Part shown: one piece after another, positions 1-7,974 of the stretch
How positions within the stretch are numbered: position 1 is the stretch's first letter
Layout of the letters: each line of letters opens with the position of its first letter
The notes under the pieces: generated by a model
Database searches by the model: none
What the model was told of the DNA's origin: nothing
Seen by the model: the letters and a program-made list of their open reading frames with translations, nothing else
Translations under genes and position numbers: made by a program
Assembly: GCF_001998885.1 (NCBI RefSeq)
Contig: NZ_CP019609.1
Coordinates: 1,104,001 to 1,168,000 of the forward strand
Direction: 5' to 3'
From: Vagococcus penaei
GTDB lineage: Bacteria; Bacillota; Bacilli; Lactobacillales; Vagococcaceae
Length of the DNA stretch: 64,000 bases

Positions 1-106
1 CTACATATTTATCAATATCTCTTAATAGATGTTCCTTGGGAACTAAATCTTCTAGAGAATAAAAACCAATTTGATTACGTTTGCTCATATCTTGTTTTTT
101 TAGCAT
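1..106 (-). CDS. IS1182-family transposase, N-terminal fragment (runs off window)
   Basis: The ATG at 104-106 follows an AAAAGGAG ribosome-binding site by 8 bases. The roughly 35 visible codons match the N-terminus of the complete transposase at 40446-41915 (MLKKQDMSKRNQIGF...). Only the N-terminus is in view. No inference about activity is possible because the catalytic DDE residues are outside the window. Confidence 0.85.
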   Translation of the reverse strand, partial: MLKKQDMSKRNQIGFYSLEDLVPKEHLLRDIDKYV

Positions 107-144
107 GGAAGCAACTCCTTTTCTCTATTTTACCAAGAAAAAAA

Positions 145-174
145 GACAAAGTATCAAATTTTTGATACTTTGTC
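145..174 (-). terminator. Leader terminator inside IS1182 copy 1
   Basis: A 14-bp perfect stem (GACAAAGTATCAAA and its complement) with a 2-base loop is followed on the minus strand by a run of seven T. It lies between the IS end and the transposase ATG. It should stop transcription entering from outside the element, a known way for ISs to avoid activation by neighbouring promoters. The same structure is at 41954-41983 in copy 2. Confidence 0.75.
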
Positions 175-183
175 TACAGTCTG

Positions 184-222
184 AAAGGACTGATGAATCA
201 AAATTTGATTCATCAGTCCTTT
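184..222. terminator. Bidirectional hairpin between copB and IS1182
   Basis: Perfect 19-bp arms around a single A. It follows the copB stop codon (237) and probably terminates copB, although the U-tract on the minus strand is now only CCTTT because IS1182 begins at 183. The hairpin and about 12 bases beyond it match the left end of the ISL3 elements (from 2389) with a one-base difference, so it may be an ISL3 remnant. Confidence 0.65.
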
Positions 223-236
223 TTAGTTTATTTTAT

Positions 237-2255
237 TTAATCAATTTTAAGTAGCAAGGCATTTATAGCTACAATGACTGTACTAAGTGACATGAATACC
301 GCTCCGACTGCCGGGCTTAAGATAATTCCGACTGGTGCGAGAATTCCGGCAGCAAGTGGAATAGCAATAATATTATAACCGGCTCCCCACCAAAGATTTT
401 GTTTCATTTTTCGTGATGTCCGCTTAGCAAGTGTAAAGAATTTAACAATATCTAACGGATTACTTTTAACCAAGATGACATCCGCTGAATCAATCGCCAC
501 GTCAGTTCCAGCACCGATAGCCATTCCCACATTAGCACGTGCTAAAGCTGGTGCATCATTAATACCATCTCCAACCATCATTACTTGCTGACCTTTATCG
601 CGGTAATCTCGAATCATGGATTCTTTATCTTGGGGTAACAATTCCGCATGGAACGTTGTAATACCTAATTCTTTAGCAACAGCTTGAGCAGTTTGTTGAT
701 TATCTCCCGTTAACATAATCGGTTCAATCCCCAACTCTTTTAGCTGCTGAACTAATTGCTTAGACTCTGGCTTAATTTGATCGCCTTGTGCAATCAATCC
801 AACATTTTTTTGGTTCACTAATAGATAACTTACAGTATTTCCTTGAGACGATAAATCGTCAAATTGCTTCGTATCATAATCAATCTGATGTTCCTTTAAA
901 TAACGCGGGTTGACGATTTGAACTGTTTTTTGTTGAATAGTGCCTTGTGGACCAACCCCTGAAACAGTCGTAACATCATCGATTGATTGTAACTGAATAT
1001 TTTGCTCCTTAGCATAAGCCACAACACTAGCAGCTAATGGATGATTGGAATGTGTTTCAATTGATGCAAAGTATCCAAGTATCTCTTGATCCGTGTAATC
1101 TTGTGTCAGTGATTGGTAATGATTCACTTTAAAGTGACCTTCTGTCAAAGTCCCAGTCTTATCCATCATGACACAATCAATGTGTTGAGCAGTTTCTAAG
1201 GCTTGGCGATTTTTAACGAGTAAACCGTTTTGAGCGCCTAAAGACGTTGAACGTGCTGTAACTAAAGGAATAGCTAACCCTAAAGCATGTGGACACGCAA
1301 TAATTAAGACCGTTACCATTCGTTCTAAAGCAGTTCCAAATGATTTTGTGATGAGAATCCAAACAATAAAAGCAATTACACCCACGCTAACAGCTACATA
1401 GAATAACCATTTAGCAACTTTATCGGATAAACTCTCAACACGTGATTTTTCTTGTTGAGCTTGACTCACTAAATTCATGACTTGTGACAGATAACCTGAC
1501 TCACCTGTCCCGGTGACTTTTATCGTAATTGTCCCATCACCATTTGATGAGCCCCCGATAACCGAATCACCAACTTTTTTTTGGACAGCTTGAGCTTCAC
1601 CAGTTACCATCGACTCATTAACTGATGTTTGACCTTTTATAATCACACCATCTGTTGGGATATTTTCACCTGATTTAACCAATACTTTTTGTCCTTCGCG
1701 AACTTCTTGGAGTGACATGGTCATTGTTTGACCATTATCCATCACAACAGTTGCCTGATTAGGTAATAACTCTGCCATTTTTTGCATCGCATTACCAGCA
1801 TTACTGACAGCGCTCATTTCAATCCAATGACCTAGCAACATAATTAAAATTAACGTATCTAATTCCCAAAAGAAATCCATCGCTTGATTTGATGGGTTGA
1901 TTAAATTTAAAACAAAAGCATACAAACTATAAAAATAAGCAACTGAAATCCCCAAAGAAATCAGAGTCATCATTGCTGGATTTTTTTGTTTTAGTTCACT
2001 TTTAGCACCCATCAAAAAAGGCTTACCACCATAAAAATAAATAATTGTTGCAAAAATTAAGACTATCCAGTTAGATCCAGGAAAATTTACTTGAAAAGGT
2101 AAGGCCATTCCCATCATTGGTGATAAAGCAATAATCGGAATGGAAAAAATTACCGACCACCAAAAACGTTTTTTAAAATTCATCATGTGCCCAGAATGTT
2201 GATGTGACTGATTATGGTCATGATGTGTCATGTGCTCCATGTTATGTTCGTCCAT
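237..2255 (-). CDS. copB: CopB-type copper-translocating P1B ATPase
   Basis: A 672-residue heavy-metal P-type ATPase of the inner membrane, expected to export copper or silver. The first 25 residues are His/Met-rich ([15 protein letters not shown]...), the usual CopB N-terminus in place of a CXXC domain. Visible motifs: VTGE near 217, the CPH membrane motif at 321-323 (CPH rather than CPC marks the CopB type), phosphorylated Asp365 in DKTGTLT, the HP motif in SNHPLAA and [11 protein letters not shown] start at the ATG at 2255, preceded by AAAGGGG; a longer frame to 2363 begins with an unlikely sequence and lacks a ribosome-binding site. No copY, copA or copZ is adjacent. IS elements lie on both sides (IS1182 downstream, ISL3 120 bp upstream). 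Confidence 0.9.
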   Translation of the reverse strand: MDEHNMEHMTHHDHNQSHQHSGHMMNFKKRFWWSVIFSIPIIALSPMMGMALPFQVNFPGSNWIVLIFATIIYFYGGKPFLMGAKSELKQKNPAMMTLISLGISVAYFYSLYAFVLNLINPSNQAMDFFWELDTLILIMLLGHWIEMSAVSNAGNAMQKMAELLPNQATVVMDNGQTMTMSLQEVREGQKVLVKSGENIPTDGVIIKGQTSVNESMVTGEAQAVQKKVGDSVIGGSSNGDGTITIKVTGTGESGYLSQVMNLVSQAQQEKSRVESLSDKVAKWLFYVAVSVGVIAFIVWILITKSFGTALERMVTVLIIACPHALGLAIPLVTARSTSLGAQNGLLVKNRQALETAQHIDCVMMDKTGTLTEGHFKVNHYQSLTQDYTDQEILGYFASIETHSNHPLAASVVAYAKEQNIQLQSIDDVTTVSGVGPQGTIQQKTVQIVNPRYLKEHQIDYDTKQFDDLSSQGNTVSYLLVNQKNVGLIAQGDQIKPESKQLVQQLKELGIEPIMLTGDNQQTAQAVAKELGITTFHAELLPQDKESMIRDYRDKGQQVMMVGDGINDAPALARANVGMAIGAGTDVAIDSADVILVKSNPLDIVKFFTLAKRTSRKMKQNLWWGAGYNIIAIPLAAGILAPVGIILSPAVGAVFMSLSTVIVAINALLLKID

Positions 2256-2388
2256 ACTACATTCCCCTTTATTTTTTTGACTTCTACAATTACAACATAT
2301 CACAAACAACGATTTAATGCACGATTTAAACGCTATTAGTATTTTAAATAACAAAAAACACACCTTATGAATTTCGGCTCTATAATTT

Positions 2389-2427
2389 AAAGGACTGATG
2401 AATCAAAATTTGATTCATCAGTCCTTT
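2389..2427 (+). terminator. Leader terminator of ISL3 copy A
   Basis: A 19-bp perfect stem with a one-base loop followed by six T, upstream of the transposase and overlapping the left inverted repeat. Read from outside, it would block transcription into the transposase gene. The same structure is at 57868-57906 in copy B. Confidence 0.7.
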
Positions 2428-2448
2428 TTTAGTTTATTTAAATATAAA

Positions 2449-2512
2449 ACATGTCGTCTATCTAGTAAAATTTAAGTACCACCAAAAATCTAAGATAGAA
2501 AGGACGACATGT
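2449..2512 (+). promoter_or_regulatory. Long-range stem covering the transposase start region
   Basis: ACATGTCGTC at 2449-2458 is the exact complement of 2503-2512, and TATCT (2459-2463) pairs with AGATA (2493-2497). The right arm covers the end of the AAAGGA ribosome-binding site and reaches to 2 bases before the GTG start at 2514. A transcript entering from outside would contain both arms and hide the start. A promoter inside the loop would omit the left arm. Confidence 0.5.
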
Positions 2513-2513
2513 C

Positions 2514-3818
2514 GTGAATAATCATATCAAAAAAATGCTACGAATTACAGATGAACATTTATATTTAACAAATACGGAGGAAGCTAAAGTTAAAGGAAAG
2601 AACTCTTTAATTATCTTTGGCATCTATTCTCCCATGCCTTCGGCTTGTAAATCCTGTGGGTCAACTGTTGTTGATAATGAAGGAAAAAGTGTGGTTGTTA
2701 GGAATGGAAAAAAAGAAGTAACTATTCGATTAGATTCTTATCAAAATATGCCTACTGTTTTAAAACTAAAGAAACAACGATTCCATTGTAAAAACTGTTC
2801 TCACAATTGGACCGCACAGTGTTCTATTGTTGAAAAAAATTGTCATATCAGTAAATTTATTACTTTGAAGATTTTAGAATTATTAACTGAGAAAATCTCT
2901 ATGACAGTTATATCTAAACAATGCCAAGTTTCTTTAACTACAGTTTTAAGAGTTCTTAAGTCCGTTGAATCACAGCTCCCACAACAACTTAAACCTCGAT
3001 CTTTTCCAGAAGTTTTAATGGTAGATGAGTTTAGATCTCACGCTAGTTATGAAGATAAAATGAACTTCATATGTGCTGATGGGAAAACAGGTGAATTAGT
3101 GGACGTTTTACCTAGTAGGAAATTAGAGAAAATCATTCCTTACTTTAATCGCTCTTCATTGGAGGAACGGAGAAAAGTTAAATTTTTAGTAACAGATATG
3201 AATGCAGCTTACTTTCAATTGACTAAAACAGTCTTTCCTACTGCTAAGCTAGTCATTGATCGATTTCATATTGTAAAGCATTTGAACACTGCTTTTAATG
3301 ATTTGAGAGTACGAGAAATGAAGACATTAGTTGCCAACAAGAAAAATTCAGAAGCCAATAAATTAAAATCAAACTGGAAATGTCTTCTGAAAAATCAAAC
3401 AACTATTTCCATTTCAGAATTCAAAACCTGGAGAAGCTTTCCTTCTCCAAAGCATCCTCTTTTAACGGAATCTATGATGATTGATCGACTACTTTCATTC
3501 TCTTCTAATCTAAAAGAAGCTTATGATATCTTTCATTTACTAATGTATCACTTTAGAAACAAAGATGACCAGTCATTTTTCGAACTATTGAAAGATTTAC
3601 CCGATAGCTTGGATAGACAATTTAGAAATAAAATAGACAATCTGATTTCCTACGAGGAAGGTATTCGAAATGCCCTAAAATATAATTTTTCCAATGGAAA
3701 AATCGAAGCTAAGAACACTCATATAAAAACTCTTAAAAGAGTTTCCTACGGGTTCAACTCCTTTACGAATATGCGCATAAGAATTTTCTTGATAAACGGC
3801 CTTATTAAAATTAAATAA
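2514..3818 (+). CDS. ISL3-family transposase, copy A
   Basis: A 434-residue transposase for the surrounding IS. The N-terminal zinc-binding region has CKSC (near residue 45) and CKNC (near 93) pairs. A helix-turn-helix segment follows, then the DDE catalytic core with VDEF near 170 and VTDMNAAY near 238, typical of ISL3. The start is GTG at 2514 after AGAAAGGA; an ATG at 2509 is out of frame and meets a stop two codons later. The gene is followed by a 16-bp stem hairpin at 3827-3862. Its protein is identical to that of copy B. Confidence 0.93.
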   Translation: MNNHIKKMLRITDEHLYLTNTEEAKVKGKNSLIIFGIYSPMPSACKSCGSTVVDNEGKSVVVRNGKKEVTIRLDSYQNMPTVLKLKKQRFHCKNCSHNWTAQCSIVEKNCHISKFITLKILELLTEKISMTVISKQCQVSLTTVLRVLKSVESQLPQQLKPRSFPEVLMVDEFRSHASYEDKMNFICADGKTGELVDVLPSRKLEKIIPYFNRSSLEERRKVKFLVTDMNAAYFQLTKTVFPTAKLVIDRFHIVKHLNTAFNDLRVREMKTLVANKKNSEANKLKSNWKCLLKNQTTISISEFKTWRSFPSPKHPLLTESMMIDRLLSFSSNLKEAYDIFHLLMYHFRNKDDQSFFELLKDLPDSLDRQFRNKIDNLISYEEGIRNALKYNFSNGKIEAKNTHIKTLKRVSYGFNSFTNMRIRIFLINGLIKIK

Positions 3819-3945
3819 CTAAAAAAGATGATAAATCTGAGAATAATCTCAAATTTATCATCTCATATATCCGACTCATCAGTCCGATTTGACAAAGAGC
3901 CTGAATTTCTAACTCAAAGTCATAAGATGTGTCGATTTGATTTTT

Positions 3946-5838
3946 TTATTGGTGTGCACTTAGTTCTTCAAGATGACGACTTAATAACGCATAAGCTTTC
4001 ACGCGATTATAAACATCTTCATCCATTTTATACTTCCTTGATAAGAAACGTGGAGGTTTAACAGAACTATCTAAATCACGATAAAAACGACCAAAGCGTT
4101 TCATTTTCGGCTCAGCCCACTTTTTAAAGGCTAATTGATCTGATGTTGTCCATTTCGCCTGCTTCCAACGTTTCGATAGGGCTTCTAACTGGTCTTCACA
4201 TGCTTCATACTCAGCACGAGGAATTTTAATTTTCTTGCTACTATAGGTATCATCAAAGTAGTCATCAATATCCTCTTGAGCTGTTTCTGGATCGTAGTCA
4301 ATCAAGTCATCATCTTCATCTTCATCTTCATCGTAAGAGTAATAACTATCATCATAACTATCATCGTAATAATAATCATCATCATAACTATAGTCCTCTT
4401 CATAATAATCATCACCATAATCATGGTCTTCAGCTGATGGTACCGTTTCTGGCGTGACAGTTCCTTGAGCCATCTCAGGGATTGGTGCCATAACTGGAAT
4501 AGTTGCTGTTCCTTGATTTTCAGAAATTGCAGCATTCGCACTGGCTTCTTCCGCTTCGTTTAGTTTCATCATCAACTCGTCATTCATCTGACGCAAGTTA
4601 GTGAGTTCTTCTTCGTATTGGCGAGCCAAAGCTTGTGATTCTGTTACCTCTTCTTCAAGCTTAACAGTATGACTGGTTTCATCATTTGAATAAGACGGTG
4701 TAGGCATGACTGGACTTGTCTCAAAATTAGGCATACTAGTCAAACTACTTGATTGATAAGCTGGATAATCCATACCCGTCAGTGGTATCGATGAATTTGA
4801 ACTAGATAGTTGAGATACTAGTGTTTGATTTTCTTGACGTAAGCGAGCTAGTTCGTTCTCGTAATCTGTTGTTTGCGACCGAACTTGACGATAGCTCTCT
4901 TCTAATTGTTGATAATGTGCACGCCAACTTTCTTGCGTTTCTTGTTGGGTAGACATCATACGATCAACCAAGCCTTGTTGCATACTTAAACGCTCGTTTA
5001 ATTGATTGATTTCAGTTTCTTTCTCTTGACTATATAAGCGTTTCTTATTATCAACATCTGAACGTAACCGCTGACGTTCAGTTTCTAATAAATCAACGCG
5101 TTCTTCCCACGTTTTATTCAATGCTTCTTTTTCTAAATTTGATTCTCGTAAATCATTTTCAAGCGATAGAATTTGATTACGTAATTGAATTAATTCATTT
5201 TGACGGTCTTGATTTACTTGATAATTTCTTTCAATTTCAGCACGTAATTGTTCTTTTTCTTGAATAACAGTATGGTATTTAACTTCCCATTCTTTAACTA
5301 TAGACTCTTTATCTAAGCTTAATTGTTGGATTTGATTTTTTAAAGATAATACTTCCGCTTGTAGCGACTGTTTTTCTTGGCTTGTACGTAATTCCGTTGC
5401 CTGATAACTGACTAAATCGTTTTTTAGTGCATCATTTTCTTGAATAAGTTGCTTAATTTGATCTTGGTTGTTACTACTTGTCCGCTCAAAATCAGTTTTT
5501 AAATCTTGGACATAGCGATCATGATTGGATACTTTAACTTCTAACTGTTGAATTTCATTTTGCTTTGTTAGCAACTCTTGCTCTTTTGTTTGTAAAGAAA
5601 AAGATAATTGATTAATTTTATCTTGTAGTACTTTCATACTATCATCTCGATTACCAAAACTTGGAGTAGCATTTGTTGTTGCATCTAAACGGTCTTGTTG
5701 TTGAGTCACTTGAGAACGCAATTGATTCAATTCACGTTGGTAAGTTAATTCATCTGCCTTACTTTGCTGTAGTTTAAAGTACAAATCACTATTTTCTAAT
5801 TGTAGCTGATTAAGTCGTTCTTGCCAGGTTGATTCCAT
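3946..5838 (-). CDS. Long coiled-coil protein with a Tyr/Asp/Glu-rich segment, unrecognised
   Basis: About 630 residues. Residues 1 to about 350 are almost continuous Gln/Glu/Leu/Arg-rich heptad sequence predicted to form a coiled coil. A Ser/Thr/Pro-rich linker and a second short coil follow. Then comes a very acidic, tyrosine-rich stretch of about 70 residues (DDYYEEDYSYDDDYYY and similar) and a basic C-terminal segment of about 110 residues (RWKQAKWTTSDQ, FGRFYRDLDSS) that looks folded. There is no signal peptide or membrane span, so it is probably cytoplasmic. I prefer the ATG at 5838, 10 bases after AAAGGAG; an in-frame TTG three codons earlier is too close to that site. I do not recognise a family. 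DivIVA/GpsB-like or SMC-like scaffolding is only a guess from the shape. Its terminator is broken by ISL3 copy A. Confidence 0.75.
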   Translation of the reverse strand: MESTWQERLNQLQLENSDLYFKLQQSKADELTYQRELNQLRSQVTQQQDRLDATTNATPSFGNRDDSMKVLQDKINQLSFSLQTKEQELLTKQNEIQQLEVKVSNHDRYVQDLKTDFERTSSNNQDQIKQLIQENDALKNDLVSYQATELRTSQEKQSLQAEVLSLKNQIQQLSLDKESIVKEWEVKYHTVIQEKEQLRAEIERNYQVNQDRQNELIQLRNQILSLENDLRESNLEKEALNKTWEERVDLLETERQRLRSDVDNKKRLYSQEKETEINQLNERLSMQQGLVDRMMSTQQETQESWRAHYQQLEESYRQVRSQTTDYENELARLRQENQTLVSQLSSSNSSIPLTGMDYPAYQSSSLTSMPNFETSPVMPTPSYSNDETSHTVKLEEEVTESQALARQYEEELTNLRQMNDELMMKLNEAEEASANAAISENQGTATIPVMAPIPEMAQGTVTPETVPSAEDHDYGDDYYEEDYSYDDDYYYDDSYDDSYYSYDEDEDEDDDLIDYDPETAQEDIDDYFDDTYSSKKIKIPRAEYEACEDQLEALSKRWKQAKWTTSDQLAFKKWAEPKMKRFGRFYRDLDSSVKPPRFLSRKYKMDEDVYNRVKAYALLSRHLEELSAHQ

Positions 5839-6209
5839 ATCCTCCAAACTCCTTTACTTCACCATTCATTTTGCTATTGCATACTATAAATTAAGCAAGC
5901 CGGTGTATCTGATAGCACAACAACTTAATATTGTCACCAAAATGACATCAATACCAGATGACAACCTTTAACACTTAATTTTTCCATATCCAGATTAACT
6001 AACAAAAATGAACTTTTCTTTTATTTTCGTCAGATATTTATATAGCTAAGTTAATAGTACCTTGTTCATTTATTGATGTAAAGTTTTTTAATGAAAAATA
6101 ATCCCGAATCGCAGATTTAATTAATCTTTTATTTCTCATTTGTGCAATAAATTGTATTAATTAATTTTAAACAGCTATTTTTATCATTTCAAGTCTAAGT
6201 CGTTAGTAA
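5839..6209 (-). promoter_or_regulatory. Intergenic region with a promoter for the coiled-coil gene
   Basis: 371 bases without a gene. On the minus strand TTTACA (6077-6082), a 17-base spacer and TACTAT (6054-6059) form a plausible sigma-A promoter. It would give a leader of about 200 bases before the ATG at 5838. I see no convincing terminator after cydC here and no riboswitch that I recognise. Confidence 0.45.
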
Positions 6210-7973
6210 TTATTCATACGTATCAAGAGCAATTAATTGTTGATAATATGGACTGGTCTGTTTTAACTCTTTTGGTGAACCATCCATTTGAATCTGACCA
6301 TCTTGTAAAAAGATGACACGATTTGCATGATGAATTCCTACCAAGTGATGTGTAATCCAGATAACGGTTTTCCCTTTCAATGTCTCAAAAACCGTCGTTA
6401 GTAATTGTTTCTCAGTTCGAGGGTCTAATCCGATAGTCGGCTCATCGATGATAATAATTGGAACGTCCTGTAATAAGATACGTGCTAACGCAATTCTTTG
6501 TTGTTCGCCACCAGAAAATCGTTTTCCACCTTCTTCAACAACAGTCTCCATTCCTTGAGGTAACTGATCAATCACGGGTTTTAAGCCTGCACGATATGCT
6601 GCTTCTAAAACTTCCTCATCTGTGGCTTTAATATTGCCAAGTCGAATATTGTTCGCCATTGTCGTATTAAATAAATGCGGACTTTGATTTAACACACCAA
6701 TGTAATCCGATTGATGACCAATAAATTCAGCAATCGGATAACCACCAATTGTCAGTTGACCAGCGGTAGCGGTTAAATCACCACGAATTAATTTAGAAAG
6801 TGTCGTTTTTCCCGTTCCGCTACGCCCTAAAACCGCAATAACCTCACCTTCTGGAATAGTTAATGAAAAGTTATCAAGTAATAAACGTTTAGCATTAGGA
6901 TAATGAAAAGACACATCTGTCAATTGAATCGACGTCTCAGTTAAGCAGATTTCTTTAGATACTGTTTCCTTATCAAAGACTACCCCATCTTCAGCATGAG
7001 GTAACTCATCCAACCGACGAACTGTATCCTCATATAGTGGTAATTCACGAATTGAATCACTCACTGGGGCAAAAGCATCAATTAGAGGAAAGAACGCTAG
7101 GACAAAAGCTGCAATCCAGTTTAACGCCTCTGTCGATCCAATCTGACCAAAATAATTTCCAGCCCATATAAATAGAGCGATGACGATAATACCAAATAAA
7201 ATCTGCTTAGCTAATCCTTCGTAGCGAGTGTACTGATTCATCTTCGCATCTTGTTCACGCACACCTTTTTCAGCGTGATTGTAACGGTTTAAAAATTCTT
7301 GGTAGCGACCGCTATATTGCCAGTCACCAACACCTAAAACCGCATCTGTTAATTCATTGTAAAGCACATGGCGTTTTTCTTTTTGTTTATAAATCCGAGC
7401 ATTATTGACCAATATTGATAATAGTGGCATCACAATTAAAAATGATCCCATTAGTAAAAACATTAATAAAGCAAAAGGAATGGAGAAAACACCCAATGCA
7501 ATAATAATAAAAATATAGAGTAAAACGGAAATAAACGCTGGGAAAATTGTTCGTAAGTAAAGATTTTGAATATGATCGATGTCTTCCGCTAACATTCCCA
7601 GTAGACTACCACTTTGATAGGTTTGTTTAGCTGTCGCCGCACGTGTTTCCAGTGAGCGGTATAATTTCAACCGAATATCCGAAGTCATTTTTAACACCCA
7701 ATTATGACTACCTAAGCGTTCCACATAACGGAAAGTTGGTCTAGCGATCCCAAAAGCACGAGTCATTACAATTGGCACGTAAACCATCAAAATATTTTCT
7801 GGATGTGTCGCTGACTTACTAATCAAGTAACCCGATGTAAACATCAAAGCGCCCGCTGAAAAAAATGTTAGTACACCAAGAAATAAAACAAGTGCGAGTA
7901 ATTTTTTATATTTCTTAAAGTAGGGTCTAACCCAAGTATCTTGTTTTGAAAGTAATAAATACGACTTTTTCAT
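6210..7973 (-). CDS. cydC: Cysteine/glutathione ABC exporter subunit CydC
   Basis: A 587-residue fused membrane/ATPase half-transporter. With its partner it exports cysteine or glutathione and is needed to assemble cytochrome bd. The N-terminal 310 residues have about six membrane segments. The ATPase domain shows Walker A GRSGTGKT, signature FSGGEQQRIALAR, Walker B IIIIDEPT and the switch His in WITHH. The ATG at 7973 follows AAAGGAG and is one base from the cydD stop, so the two are co-translated. It is the last gene of cydABDC. Names cydC and cydD are used inconsistently in Gram-positives; I follow the E. coli subunit types. Confidence 0.88.
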   Translation of the reverse strand: MKKSYLLLSKQDTWVRPYFKKYKKLLALVLFLGVLTFFSAGALMFTSGYLISKSATHPENILMVYVPIVMTRAFGIARPTFRYVERLGSHNWVLKMTSDIRLKLYRSLETRAATAKQTYQSGSLLGMLAEDIDHIQNLYLRTIFPAFISVLLYIFIIIALGVFSIPFALLMFLLMGSFLIVMPLLSILVNNARIYKQKEKRHVLYNELTDAVLGVGDWQYSGRYQEFLNRYNHAEKGVREQDAKMNQYTRYEGLAKQILFGIIVIALFIWAGNYFGQIGSTEALNWIAAFVLAFFPLIDAFAPVSDSIRELPLYEDTVRRLDELPHAEDGVVFDKETVSKEICLTETSIQLTDVSFHYPNAKRLLLDNFSLTIPEGEVIAVLGRSGTGKTTLSKLIRGDLTATAGQLTIGGYPIAEFIGHQSDYIGVLNQSPHLFNTTMANNIRLGNIKATDEEVLEAAYRAGLKPVIDQLPQGMETVVEEGGKRFSGGEQQRIALARILLQDVPIIIIDEPTIGLDPRTEKQLLTTVFETLKGKTVIWITHHLVGIHHANRVIFLQDGQIQMDGSPKELKQTSPYYQQLIALDTYE

Positions 7974-7974
7974 A

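Larger units (their letters stand above)
1..183 (-). mobile_element. IS1182-family element, copy 1, partial (one end only)
   Basis: Bases 1-183 match 41810-41992 of the complete IS1182 copy in this window wherever I compared them. They hold the transposase start, the leader hairpin and the terminal inverted repeat ending in ACAGTCTG at 183. The rest of the element lies left of the window, so I cannot tell whether this copy is intact. The end abuts a 39-bp hairpin at 184-222, just as the complete copy abuts a palindrome. Confidence 0.9.
2376..3901 (+). mobile_element. ISL3-family insertion sequence, copy A (complete)
   Basis: A 1526-bp element bounded by imperfect terminal inverted repeats, GGCTCTATAATTTAAAGGAC at the left and the complement of a right end reading GGCTCTTTGTCAAATCGGAC. 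It is flanked by an 8-bp direct repeat TGAATTTC at 2368-2375 and 3902-3909, the target duplication length known for ISL3. It contains one intact transposase gene. It matches copy B (57855-59380) with a constant offset of 55479, which suggests recent transposition. Confidence 0.95.
2358..3932 (-). terminator. Terminator of the coiled-coil gene, split by ISL3 copy A
   Basis: The arms ACACACCTTATGA (2358-2370) and TCATAAGATGTGT (3920-3932) pair with one mismatch once the ISL3 element and one 8-bp target copy are removed. On the minus strand the restored hairpin is followed by TTTTTTG, a standard intrinsic terminator for the gene ending at 3946. The insertion now puts about 1.5 kb in its loop, so it should no longer fold. 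Confidence 0.75.

Noticed and set aside
2256-2357. CopY box upstream of copB
   Set aside because: TACAATTACA near 2285 looks similar at first, but it is a direct and not an inverted repeat (TACAnnTGTA expected).
2256-2363. Longer N-terminus for CopB
   Set aside because: The 36 extra codons are hydrophobic/Cys-rich, unlike CopB, and lack a ribosome-binding site; the ATG at 2255 has AAAGGGG.
3828-4061. Plus-strand frame of 77 codons after ISL3 copy A
   Set aside because: It crosses the IS boundary and the 3' end of the coiled-coil gene, and its sequence resembles no protein.
4302-4541. Minus-strand frame rich in Met/Ile
   Set aside because: It is the alternative reading of the Asp/Tyr-rich segment of the coiled-coil gene.
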